Shown: positions 16,101-22,326, counted from the first letter of the stretch. The stretch: 24,937 bases of DNA from Candidatus Diapherotrites archaeon CG08_land_8_20_14_0_20_34_12 (GCA_002779065.1 PEXL01000038.1:1-24937), one strand, 5' to 3'. Notes: generated by a model from the letters alone, not told the origin. A program made the numbers and translations.

Positions 16101-17055
16101 AAGACAGATAAGAATAAATGATCGCATACTAACCAAGGCATTGAAAGAAAAAAAAGCCAAAAAGAAAATAGGCGATTGTTACACAGACAAGATTGTTTCT
16201 GTTAAAAAAATAGAAGAAACAGTACCTTCCTATTGTATTGAAATTGAAGGAAAAAATATTTTAGAAAAAATTATATTATGGGGTAATGGTATTTTACAAC
16301 CACGTTGTGATGGGGAGCAGGATTCAATTACGTTAATTATTGATGCTTTGTTGAATTTCTCAAACCATTACCTTCCAGAAACTAGGGGGGGAAGAATGGA
16401 TGCCCCTTTAGTATATACTGCGATCATAAATCCGTTAGAGATAGATGATGAAGTATACAATCTGGAAGTTACTGATAAATATCCTTTAGATTTCTATGAA
16501 AAAACATTACAGATGTGCCCTCCAGATGTTGAAGGAATTGAAACAGTGCAAAACAGATTAGGAACAGTAAAACAATATTCTGGATTTAAATTTTCGCATA
16601 ATGCAACAAGGTTTGATGATGGCCCTTCAAAATCAAGGTATGTGCAATTGAAAACAATGGAAGACAAGATAAACAAACAGATTGAATTACAAAGCAAAAT
16701 AAGGGCAGTAGAAACAAAGGATTCAATTGAACGTGTCTTGGTAAGCCATTTCCTGCCAGATTGCATTGGCAATATTAGATCATTTAGCAGGCAAAAAGTA
16801 AGATGCACAAGCTGTAATGCAAAATACAGGAGGATACCTCTTTCGGGAAAATGCGCTCAGTGCAGTAATGGAAATTTAATATTAACAATCTCTGAGGGCT
16901 CTGTGATTAAATATGTGGATATAGCAAAAAGGATTATTGCAAAATATGCCCTAAGCGATTATTTAAAACAACGAATGGATTTGGTGGAAAAAGAAATTAA
17001 TTCTGTATTTAGGCATGATAAGCCAGCACAAAAAAGCCTAATTGATTTCCTCTAA
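13114..17055 (+). CDS. polC: DNA polymerase D large subunit DP2, with an in-frame mini-intein
   Basis: Catalytic subunit of PolD, with a two-barrel active site of the RNA-polymerase type. The ORF is 1313 codons; removing the intein (residues 883-1064) leaves 1131, near the family norm. Conserved blocks include YYAGPIRAAGGTSAVFPL, NRIRGGACLV, GRPIFSYPSAPGGFRLRYGR, ARMGRPESSCPREMKGNPHG, two treble-cleft zinc sites (C640/643/652/655 and C665/668/677/680), LETRGG-like PETRGGRMDAPLV, a C-terminal zinc site (C1231/1234/1247/1250), and a terminal PCNA-binding box QKSLIDFL. The catalytic motif after the intein is CDGEQD (1065-1070); Pyrococcus DP2 has CDGDED, whose two Asp (D1122 and D1124 in P. horikoshii numbering) are essential, so the second is Glu here. 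The ribosome-binding site is GAGGA near 13102. Confidence 0.95.
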   Translation: MQEIIAESHIKEYYSKILNQVNGIQALANDAKKIGIDPEPEAETHPALDLAERTERIIKLEGLASRYRTLFEELKGNRIKVIFRIFEEILEGKLGNVADRSKRLELAIKTSLMLNTEGVVIAPIEGVPKVTISKNFDGTSYVDIYYAGPIRAAGGTSAVFPLILGDYGRKILGLDIYKPTEEEIERYAEETQLYENIVSRQYKLKPEEVRRIIRGCPVCINGEPTEEKEVEVHRDLERIPSNRIRGGACLVISEGIALKAKKILTYSKMLNLDWSWLEGIIKVGKHADGKSSSQANWKYLEGLAAGRPIFSYPSAPGGFRLRYGRSRTGGIMSTTIHPATMYVLDEFIAIGTQLKNEKPGKATCVYACDSLEGPFVKLKNADVVQLKSSGEAKKIVNEIYEILSLGDILVCYGDFRKLAHPLLPAGYCKEWWIQEANKNIPKEELDSLKIDLENIGYHKAIELSEKFSIPLHPDFIAYYSLMSKNETIDLIKAVKNAELVKEGNRILGALLPNDVKIKNILEKILLEHKLRENKILIEENYAYPFLKTLGYSDARIDYAALEEKEDALQIINAISPIKIRDKAGTFIGARMGRPESSCPREMKGNPHGLFPIGNYGGSTRSINKAAEKGRITIDIAIKRCPKCKKESHHYLCEDCKVRTVEVYKCKHCGRETLNERCNACKKDSSVGYTSKILEIDTELRKATENLKIKMPTIVKGVRGVMNKTRTAEPLEKAILRAKYNLHIFRDGTVRYEMINNTLTHFKPKEINVSISKLHELGYLKDYLGNEVVNEDQIIELMPQDIVICEDAGSHLLALANFLDEELERLYHKEPYYKAQTKEDLIGHLILALAPHTSAAVVGRILGYNKSRGCFAHPYFHQAKRRNCVHPNTKIVIYNETTKKKEIKKIKNVVERAIKKSSMQNRHIINYYIENIEPLSVYALNPTNYRLEKKKIKYFLKNPAPKYWVKIKTSSNKTFIMTPEHRFAFLNPNNKIKIKEARQIRINDRILTKALKEKKAKKKIGDCYTDKIVSVKKIEETVPSYCIEIEGKNILEKIILWGNGILQPRCDGEQDSITLIIDALLNFSNHYLPETRGGRMDAPLVYTAIINPLEIDDEVYNLEVTDKYPLDFYEKTLQMCPPDVEGIETVQNRLGTVKQYSGFKFSHNATRFDDGPSKSRYVQLKTMEDKINKQIELQSKIRAVETKDSIERVLVSHFLPDCIGNIRSFSRQKVRCTSCNAKYRRIPLSGKCAQCSNGNLILTISEGSVIKYVDIAKRIIAKYALSDYLKQRMDLVEKEINSVFRHDKPAQKSLIDFL
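15760..16305 (+). other. Mini-intein in DP2, C-terminal residues Pro-Arg
   Basis: The 182-residue insert interrupts DP2 exactly at the known Pol-II intein site, between KRRN and CDGE. Block A starts with Cys (CVHPNTKIVI), block B has the T-x-x-H motif TPEH, and the C-terminal block reads GKNILEKII then GNGILQPR before extein Cys1065. No LAGLIDADG or other homing-endonuclease motif is present, so it is a mini-intein like those of Pyrococcus Pol-II (about 165-185 residues). Inteins normally end His-Asn; Pyrococcus Pol-II inteins end His-Gln. Here the last two residues are Pro-Arg, which lack the side-chain amide used in C-terminal cyclisation. Whether it splices is unknown. Low-complexity A-rich coding (Lys/Ile/Asn) differs somewhat from the flanking extein. 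Confidence 0.9.
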
Positions 17056-17068
17056 CCCGAACAACATA

Positions 17069-17113
17069 TTTAAATAAAGATGTGCATATCAGATGTATAT
17101 GGAATGTATATGG
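17069..17113 (+). promoter_or_regulatory. TATA box and 10-bp direct repeats before a toxin-antitoxin operon
   Basis: ATTTAAATA (about 17068-17076) is a TATA box. Downstream, ATGTATATGG occurs at 17093-17102 and again at 17104-17113, an 11-bp period covering the expected transcription start and running up to the ribosome-binding site GGTGGT (17112-17117). Direct repeats at one-turn spacing are typical operators for autoregulating antitoxins. Confidence 0.5.
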
Positions 17114-17122
17114 TGGTATTAA

Positions 17123-17374
17123 ATGGTATATGCTAGAATTGAGATAGATGATTATTCTAATAGGGTATTAAATGTTATAAAAGCCAAATACGACCTAAAG
17201 GATAAAAGTGAAGCTATTGCTAAATTCATTCAGATATATGGTAAAGCAGAAGTAGAGCCTAAAGTAAACGAAGAGTATGTTAAAAAAATGCTAAGCATAG
17301 AAGAAAAACATTTTGAGAAATATGGGCATAAAACAATGAAGGATAAGGAACTAGACAAACTGTTTGGAAAGTGA
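17123..17374 (+). CDS. DUF2683-type antitoxin
   Basis: The 83-residue protein begins with a beta-strand-like MVYARIEIDDYSNRVL and a helix-turn-helix-like segment (NVIKAKYDLKDKSEAIAKFI), the DUF2683/ribbon-type DNA-binding module seen in archaeal antitoxins, followed by a charged linker (VEPKVNEEY) and a toxin-wrapping helical tail. It is followed four bases later by the RelE-like toxin ATG, and its stop is part of the GTGA that serves the toxin as ribosome-binding site. It probably neutralises that toxin and represses the operon through the direct repeats upstream. Confidence 0.8.
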   Translation: MVYARIEIDDYSNRVLNVIKAKYDLKDKSEAIAKFIQIYGKAEVEPKVNEEYVKKMLSIEEKHFEKYGHKTMKDKELDKLFGK

Positions 17375-17378
17375 ATCA

Positions 17379-17660
17379 ATGACTTTCCAATATTCTATTT
17401 CTGACAAATTGAAAAGCATAATTGAAAAACTGTTGAAGAAGGATAAAATACGGGCAGAGATAATATATAAAAAAATAAAAGAGATAATAAATTGTGATGA
17501 GCTCACAATTGAACATTATAAAAATCTAAGATATGATCTAAGCGATAGAAAAAGAGTTCACATTGATAAAAGTTTTGTACTAATTTTTAGAGTTGATAAA
17601 CAAAATAAATTTATTCTATTTATTGACTTTGATCATCATGATAATATCTATAAAAAGTGA
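17379..17660 (+). CDS. RelE-family mRNA-interferase toxin
   Basis: The 93-residue protein has the RelE/ParE fold pattern: two N-terminal helices (DKLKSIIEKLLKKD, EIIYKKIKEIIN) then beta strands with HYKNLRYDLSDRKRVHIDKSF, VLIFRVDKQN and FILFIDFDHHDNIY. This matches archaeal RelE-type toxins that cleave mRNA on the ribosome; basic residues of KRVH and the terminal HHD-x-IY region are the likely active-site residues. The ATG at 17379 is preferred over the in-frame TTG at 17364, because GTGA at 17371-17374 is well spaced and the start then follows the antitoxin stop by 4 nt. Confidence 0.85.
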   Translation: MTFQYSISDKLKSIIEKLLKKDKIRAEIIYKKIKEIINCDELTIEHYKNLRYDLSDRKRVHIDKSFVLIFRVDKQNKFILFIDFDHHDNIYKK

Positions 17661-17714
17661 AAAATCTTTGGATTTTTTACTGTTGCAAAATCAGCAGATT
17701 TTGCCTAAAAATGA

Positions 17715-18440
17715 CTATTTCAATAATGCAACCCATATCAAAATTATGAAAATTAGAAGCAAAAGGCCTAATTGAAAATATAATGGATTAATTCCTTTGA
17801 AAGATTCCCCTTTATACGTATCTTTGATAATTGATTTAGAATAATCAGCCCAAGCTTTAGGTTCTTTCAATTCTGAAACAGTTTCCTTTGCTAATTCAGA
17901 AAATGTTTTCTCCCTTGTTGGAATATTTTCTGAAATAGTTCCTGTTAAAGAATCTACTTTTATTGTATGCTGGGCACCATCAACAGAGATAGTAGCAATT
18001 AATTCTGAAAGATAGGCACTTTTTAAATTTGAAACAATTATATTTTCCTTCTGAACCTTTAATTCTTTTGAAAGATTTAACGCAAGAATTTTATCAATAT
18101 GTGAATTGTCAGTATGCGCTTCCAAAATCTCAAAAGGAATATCTTTCGGCAGATCATCGCTTGCTTTGCTTAAATTAATTGTTTTATCTAATTCAAATTT
18201 TGATGTATGTGCATTAAAAAATGCTTTTCCTTTAAAAGAAGCGGTAACAATCTTATGCCCTTTCTGTTCTTCTTCCTTAAATGCTTCATAAGAGAAGGAA
18301 TAAACCGGGGTTAAGATTAGTTTTTTTGAAAGTATAGAAAAAGCGCCCCAGTTCTTCAAACTAATTATTGGCTTTAACTTTTCTTCCAAATCAGCTGAAG
18401 AAATTACTGGAGCAATTATTGGACTACTTAATTTTGGCAT
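17715..18440 (-). CDS. C-terminally anchored membrane protein downstream of sepF
   Basis: Read from the ATG at 18440, the 241-residue protein is soluble and mixed alpha/beta for about 215 residues, then has a single hydrophobic C-terminal segment (LYFQLGLLLLIFIILIWVALL) ending in Lys, the layout of a tail-anchored protein. A repeat-like segment VDGAQHTIKVDSLTGTISE resembles a PepSY-like beta hairpin, but I cannot assign a family. The frame stays open upstream to a TTG at 18521 and would add a hydrophobic segment overlapping sepF; that stretch contains TATA-like sequence (about 18447-18460) and is more likely leader. It begins 58 nt after the sepF stop. Confidence 0.65.
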   Translation of the reverse strand: MPKLSSPIIAPVISSADLEEKLKPIISLKNWGAFSILSKKLILTPVYSFSYEAFKEEEQKGHKIVTASFKGKAFFNAHTSKFELDKTINLSKASDDLPKDIPFEILEAHTDNSHIDKILALNLSKELKVQKENIIVSNLKSAYLSELIATISVDGAQHTIKVDSLTGTISENIPTREKTFSELAKETVSELKEPKAWADYSKSIIKDTYKGESFKGINPLYFQLGLLLLIFIILIWVALLK

Positions 18441-18498
18441 AATAAAGACAATAAATAAATATGCAATGCAAAATTGTAAAAAATAAAGGAAGCTAAGA

Positions 18499-18855
18499 TT
18501 AAGCTGCCCTTCTTTTAACAATCTTAACCTTGCTTGGAGTTACCAAAATCTTATCCTGGGATATTCTTGCAACATCCCCATCTATGGACTGAACCCCGGA
18601 TCTTATCAAAGTAACCAATTCCTTTAACTTCATGGCATTTCTCTTTACTAATCCTTCGATGTTTAATAAAACAAGATTTCCGTCCTTTATCTCCTTTACT
18701 ACTACCTGACAATCTGCCTCATCAGTCAAAGTCATTGACTTTACTAAAGCATCTGCATCCTCTGCAATTGCTTCCTTTTCCACATCCAAATTATTCAAAA
18801 AGTCTTGAATGTCCAAGTCATCGTCTCTTTTCATGAGTTTTTCTAAAAAAGCCAA
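18499..18855 (-). CDS. sepF: SepF-family cell-division protein
   Basis: Membrane anchor of FtsZ in archaea with FtsZ-based division. The 118-residue protein starts with a short amphipathic, basic segment (AFLEKLMKR) that would bind the membrane, then a long acidic linker, then the SepF core: VVVKEIKDGNLVLLNIEGL, the helix AMKLKELVTLIRSGVQ, and the terminal hairpin IDGDVARISQDKILVTPSKVKI. The start is set at TTG (18855) because GGTGA lies 5 nt before it; the in-frame GTG at 18864 falls inside that GGAGGGGTGA motif. A TATA-like ATTTAAAGC (about 18909-18917 on the minus strand) precedes it. FtsZ itself is not in the window. Confidence 0.85.
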   Translation of the reverse strand: MAFLEKLMKRDDDLDIQDFLNNLDVEKEAIAEDADALVKSMTLTDEADCQVVVKEIKDGNLVLLNIEGLVKRNAMKLKELVTLIRSGVQSIDGDVARISQDKILVTPSKVKIVKRRAA

Positions 18856-18996
18856 ACTAATCACCCCTCCTTAAAAGTATGTTTGTTATTTATTCTGGCG
18901 CATATATGCTTTAAATATTAACTGTATTATGTGCATTGTTACGTTGTTGGGTACTGGATTAAATAAAAAACGGTTATGCTCTATTACCATAGTAAA

Positions 18997-19006
18997 GTAT
19001 TTAAAG
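18997..19006 (+). promoter_or_regulatory. TATA box of the zinc-ribbon/methyltransferase unit
   Basis: GTATTTAAAG centred about 27 nt before the ATG at 19028, predicting a leaderless transcript that covers both the zinc-ribbon protein and the methyltransferase. Confidence 0.5.
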
Positions 19007-19027
19007 TATTAAGTCAATTAGATAATT

Positions 19028-19171
19028 ATGAGTAAAAAAGAAATTAGGGTTTACGAGTGTAAATGCGGAAGATGTAAGCATGAATGGATAACAAGAACAG
19101 AAGAAGCTCCGATAGTATGCCCAAAATGTAAATCACCTTATTGGGATAAACTATTAAATAACAAAAAGTAA
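19028..19171 (+). CDS. 47-residue zinc-ribbon protein
   Basis: Small protein with two cysteine clusters: YECKCGRCKHEW (C-x-C-x2-C) and VCPKCKSPYW (C-x2-C), a rubredoxin-like/zinc-ribbon pair separated by about 20 residues. It begins at a likely leaderless ATG and ends 9 nt before the methyltransferase ATG, so the two are probably cotranscribed. It could bind DNA and act as a controller of the adjacent restriction-modification genes, or merely be a stand-alone zinc ribbon; nothing in the sequence decides this. It is too short for many gene finders. Confidence 0.7.
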   Translation: MSKKEIRVYECKCGRCKHEWITRTEEAPIVCPKCKSPYWDKLLNNKK

Positions 19172-19180
19172 TGTGATAAA

Positions 19181-19999
19181 ATGAAAACAACACATAAAAT
19201 AATCTTCGGAGATAGTGCAAAAGTGTTAAAGACATTCCCAGATAACACTTTTCAATTAATGGTAACTTCTCCACCATATTGGAATGTTAGAGACTATGGG
19301 CATCCTAATCAAATTGGCCTAAACGATACTTTACAAGAATATCTTGATAAATTAAATGAAATTTGGAAAGAAGTTGTAAGAACATTAATGCCAGATGGAA
19401 AGATAGCTCTGAATATTGGGAATATTTATTATTCAGAACCAAATGAGAATAGAAGAACAACCGCAAACTTATCTTACTTATTGTGGAAACAATTAGATAA
19501 TTTTAAAGAATTAAGATTTATGGGGACAGTTTATTGGAGAAAAACGACATCAAGAAGTGGCGCAGTTTTATTTGGCAGTTATCCTTATCCATCAAACTTT
19601 ATGATTTCTTCAGCAGTTGAGCCAATTCAGGTTTTTAGAAAAGTCGGAAAAAGAGAAGTGCCTCAAGACATTAAAGAAAAATCAAAAGTTACATTAGAAG
19701 AATTTAGACAATTTAGAGATGCAATATGGGATATTAATGGTGTAAATGATAAGCATGCAGCGGCTTATCCCATAGAATTGCCAGCAAGATTTATCAAAAT
19801 GTTTACATTTGTTGGTGATTTTGTTCTTGATCCTTTTGTAGGTAGTGGCTCAACAACAAAAGCCGCTTTAGATTTAGGTAGAAATTCTGTTGGGATAGAT
19901 ATTAATCCAGAATTTCTTAAAATCATAGAAGAAAAAGTCGGAATGAAACAAAGCAAATTAACAAATGATATAAAATTTGAAGTCTTAATGAAAAAGTGA
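19181..19999 (+). CDS. Class-beta N4-cytosine/N6-adenine DNA methyltransferase
   Basis: Transfers a methyl group from S-adenosylmethionine to the exocyclic amine of C or A in a recognition site. The 272-residue protein has catalytic motif IV TSPPYW (29-34) first and the AdoMet-binding motif I DPFVGSGST (217-225) near the C terminus, followed by GRNSVGIDINPE; this is the beta-class order. SPPYW favours N4-cytosine specificity. The target-recognition region lies between them. All motifs are intact. The gene is tail-to-tail with a broken restriction endonuclease (5 nt between stops), so the original unit was a type II restriction-modification system, and this enzyme now appears to act alone. GTGAT (19173-19177) precedes the ATG. 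Confidence 0.93.
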   Translation: MKTTHKIIFGDSAKVLKTFPDNTFQLMVTSPPYWNVRDYGHPNQIGLNDTLQEYLDKLNEIWKEVVRTLMPDGKIALNIGNIYYSEPNENRRTTANLSYLLWKQLDNFKELRFMGTVYWRKTTSRSGAVLFGSYPYPSNFMISSAVEPIQVFRKVGKREVPQDIKEKSKVTLEEFRQFRDAIWDINGVNDKHAAAYPIELPARFIKMFTFVGDFVLDPFVGSGSTTKAALDLGRNSVGIDINPEFLKIIEEKVGMKQSKLTNDIKFEVLMKK

Positions 20000-20004
20000 A
20001 AGCA

Positions 20005-20833
20005 TTAATATCTAAATAAATCACAAGGTCTTATTTTAAACTGCAACATATCTCCTGTTTCTCTGCCACCATCTCCGCCCTTTCTTTGTAAAGTTATTCT
20101 ACCAATAAATATACTGCCTCTTGGGCTTACCCTAACTTCACCTTCTCCAAAAATACTCATAGCTTTGTTTATATCCGCTAAAACCCATGATGTCTCATCT
20201 TTTCTTCTATCGTATTTGGTTACTAACATCCAATCAGCCGCAAATTGTTCTCTACCCTTTAATATATCAGTAATAATCAATAATTTATTTTTCTTGAAAA
20301 AATCTATCAACAACTTTTTATCTTTATTCTCAAATTCATCCATAAAAAATCTTCTTTTATCTCGCAAACTTTCATATTTCTGTTTGGTTATCTTTCCCTC
20401 TTCTAATAATTGTTTTGGAGAAATTTTGCCGCAAAAAATCTCTAAAAGATTAACAATATTTTCTGGAATACCCCACATTTCAACATAATTTCTTACCCAT
20501 CTTTTGTCTACTTGGTTATAATCTGCATTATTATTTGCTTTCTTTATTGACAAATTTTGAACTGAAATAGCATCTTTAAGAGTAATTGTAACTTTTATTT
20601 GAACATCTGTTTTATAACCATGTAAATTTTATTTGAACATCTGTTTTATAACCATGTAAAATAACAGCTTCAACTTTTTCTATTTCTTTTAAGGTATAAC
20701 CCATTATTGTAAGCCATTTTTTAGCTTTCTTATCTTGTTCCCAATTGTTAAACTTTTCAGCTATGGCTCTTTCATTAGCAAAACCGCCTTTAGCTGTTTC
20801 TGAGCCAATCCTTATCAAATCATTTCCGTCCAT
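20005..20833 (-). pseudogene. Type II restriction endonuclease disrupted by a 34-bp tandem duplication
   Basis: Partner of the adjacent methyltransferase. The N-terminal part (ATG at 20833, IGSETAKGGFANERAIAEKF onward) reads to HGYKTDVQIK, then enters the second copy of a 34-bp duplication (20593-20660) and stops. Deleting one copy joins QIK to VTITLKDAISVQNLSIKKAN and restores a single 264-residue protein ending FKIRPCDLFRY. In that form KTDVQI and LSIKKA give an Asp and a Ser-x-Lys resembling the Asp/Asn-x-Lys site of MspI-like PD-(D/E)xK nucleases; this is my inference. A TATA-like TTTATAAAC (minus strand, about 20850-20858) precedes the start. No other lesion is visible, so the damage looks recent. 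Confidence 0.88.
20593..20660. repeat. 34-bp perfect tandem duplication inside the restriction gene
   Basis: Copies 20593-20626 and 20627-20660 are identical. The unit encodes (minus strand) FTWL-frame or HGYKTDVQIK-frame residues; its length, one more than a multiple of three, shifts the frame. Loss of one copy would restore the gene. Confidence 0.95.
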
Positions 20834-21014
20834 TTTATAAATTATCTTTAAAATGTTTATAAAACTATTGAAAACACCCATAGATGCAACAATGCAATTA
20901 TTGTGCCATTATTCGTAATTTGCGCTCATTCTGGCAAGCATAATCACTTTTTTAATTCTTACCTGCCACAGTAGGGTATATACACTCAGTTGCTATTTCT
21001 AAAAAAGTGGAAAC
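20834..21014. promoter_or_regulatory. Divergent promoter region between the restriction gene and orc1/cdc6
   Basis: The plus-strand TATA GGTATATAC (20975-20983) is about 35 nt before the cdc6 ATG. AGTGGAAAC (21006-21014) directly abuts the ATG and resembles the core of archaeal origin recognition boxes, though GTGG could instead be a ribosome-binding site. An imperfect dyad, GCAACAAT with ATTGTGC, lies near 20886-20906. No clustered or inverted ORB copies are seen, so an origin is not called. Confidence 0.4.
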
Positions 21015-22223
21015 ATGTCAGAAAATCTTTTTAAGGGCATTGAAAATAAATCAAAAATATTCAAAAACCGGGATGTAATTGGCCCGCATTATATCCCTGA
21101 AAAAATTCTTTTCAGAAAAAAACAGATTGATGAACTTGTTGATTCATTAGGGGTAACAATAAAGGGGAAAAAAGCTGATAATGTTTTTATTTATGGAAAA
21201 ACAGGAACAGGAAAAACAAGCACTGCAAAATATGTCCTAAATCAGCTTTTGGAATATAAAAATGAAGCAAAAGCCCCTGTACGTGATGTTTACCTGAACT
21301 GCAGAAATTACAACAGCAAATACAAGGTGATAGGGCATATAGTAAAGAAATTTTATACTGAACAGGATTATTTGGGGTATAGCTCTACTTTTATTTATGA
21401 AAAAATGACTGAATTTTTGGAAAATAATTCAACACAATTAATTGTTGTTCTTGATGAAGTTGACAAAATAAAGGATTTGGATGAATTAATTTATTCTTTG
21501 GTAAGGACAAATGATGAATTGAAAAAATCAGGCATTAGCATTATTGGAATAAGCAATAAATTGACATTTAAGGAACGCTTGGATCCGAGAAGTAAAAGTT
21601 CCCTTTGTGAGAAAGAGCTTCTGTTTCCCCCGTATAATGCAAATGAATTGAAAGCAATTTTGGAGCAGAGAGTAAAGGAAGCATTCTATGAAAATACTGT
21701 TGATGAGTCTGCAATAAATCTTGCAGCAGCAATCGCAGCACAGGAATCCGGGGATGCAAGGACTGCAGTTATGCTGCTTTTAAGGGCAGGGGAATTGGCC
21801 GAGAAAGAAAAATCTAACAAAGTAACTGATGTTGAGGTAAAAAAGGCAAAAAGCAAGGTTGAAGAGGAAATAATGTATGATATGATTTCTACCCTGCCAG
21901 AACAGCAGCAGCTTGTTCTTTATTCTATTGCAAAACTAACATCCGAGAAAAAAGGAGTAAGAAGAATTGGCAGTAATTCTGAAGAAAACATTTTATTATC
22001 TGGCGAGGTTTATGATTGCTATTCAGAAATAGCCAAAATATTTAAGGAAGAGGCAGTATCAAGCAGATGGTATAGGGAATATATCAATGAATTGGAAATG
22101 TATGGCCTAATAACAACAACCGCATCAGGTAAAGGAATTAGGGGCAATACTCAAGTGATAAAATTGGGTTTTGAAGCTGAAAAAATAAAGAATCTAATTG
22201 AGAAGAATTTGCTGAAGAAATAA
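21015..22223 (+). CDS. cdc6: Orc1/Cdc6 replication initiator
   Basis: AAA+ ATPase that binds origins and loads the MCM helicase. The 402-residue protein has Walker A GKTGTGKT (61-68), Walker B VVLDEVDK (D147, E148), sensor 1 near GISNKLTF, a typical initiator motif region, sensor 2 Arg in SGDARTAVMLLLRAG, and a C-terminal winged-helix domain (about 290-402) with SSRWYREYINELEMYGLI and GIRGNTQVIKLG. Length is typical of archaeal Orc1/Cdc6. It stands alone with its own promoter. PolD is about 4 kb upstream; in Pyrococcus, cdc6 and the PolD genes are neighbours close to the origin, so a nearby origin is plausible. Confidence 0.96.
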   Translation: MSENLFKGIENKSKIFKNRDVIGPHYIPEKILFRKKQIDELVDSLGVTIKGKKADNVFIYGKTGTGKTSTAKYVLNQLLEYKNEAKAPVRDVYLNCRNYNSKYKVIGHIVKKFYTEQDYLGYSSTFIYEKMTEFLENNSTQLIVVLDEVDKIKDLDELIYSLVRTNDELKKSGISIIGISNKLTFKERLDPRSKSSLCEKELLFPPYNANELKAILEQRVKEAFYENTVDESAINLAAAIAAQESGDARTAVMLLLRAGELAEKEKSNKVTDVEVKKAKSKVEEEIMYDMISTLPEQQQLVLYSIAKLTSEKKGVRRIGSNSEENILLSGEVYDCYSEIAKIFKEEAVSSRWYREYINELEMYGLITTTASGKGIRGNTQVIKLGFEAEKIKNLIEKNLLKK

Positions 22224-22295
22224 GGCACAATTAATAAAAATCTACTTGATAGATTGCTCAGAATAAATCAGATGCAATTAATTCAGATAATTTAT

Positions 22296-22319
22296 TGCCC
22301 AAGATTATGGCATTGGGCA
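22296..22319. terminator. Inverted repeat between convergent cdc6 and abiEii
   Basis: TGCCCAA (22296-22302) and TTGGGCA (22313-22319) form a 7-bp stem with a 10-nt loop in the 103-nt convergent gap. It could mark the 3' ends on both strands. There is no long U tract directly after it, so this is tentative. Nothing else is seen in the gap. Confidence 0.3.
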
Positions 22320-22326
22320 GAATGAT

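Noticed and set aside
18441..18521. Hydrophobic N-terminal extension of the tail-anchored protein from TTG 18521
   Set aside because: It would overlap sepF, and the hydrophobic residues come from AT-rich promoter-like sequence.
20834..21014. Replication origin next to cdc6
   Set aside because: Only one ORB-like core was found, with no inverted pair or duplex-unwinding repeat cluster.
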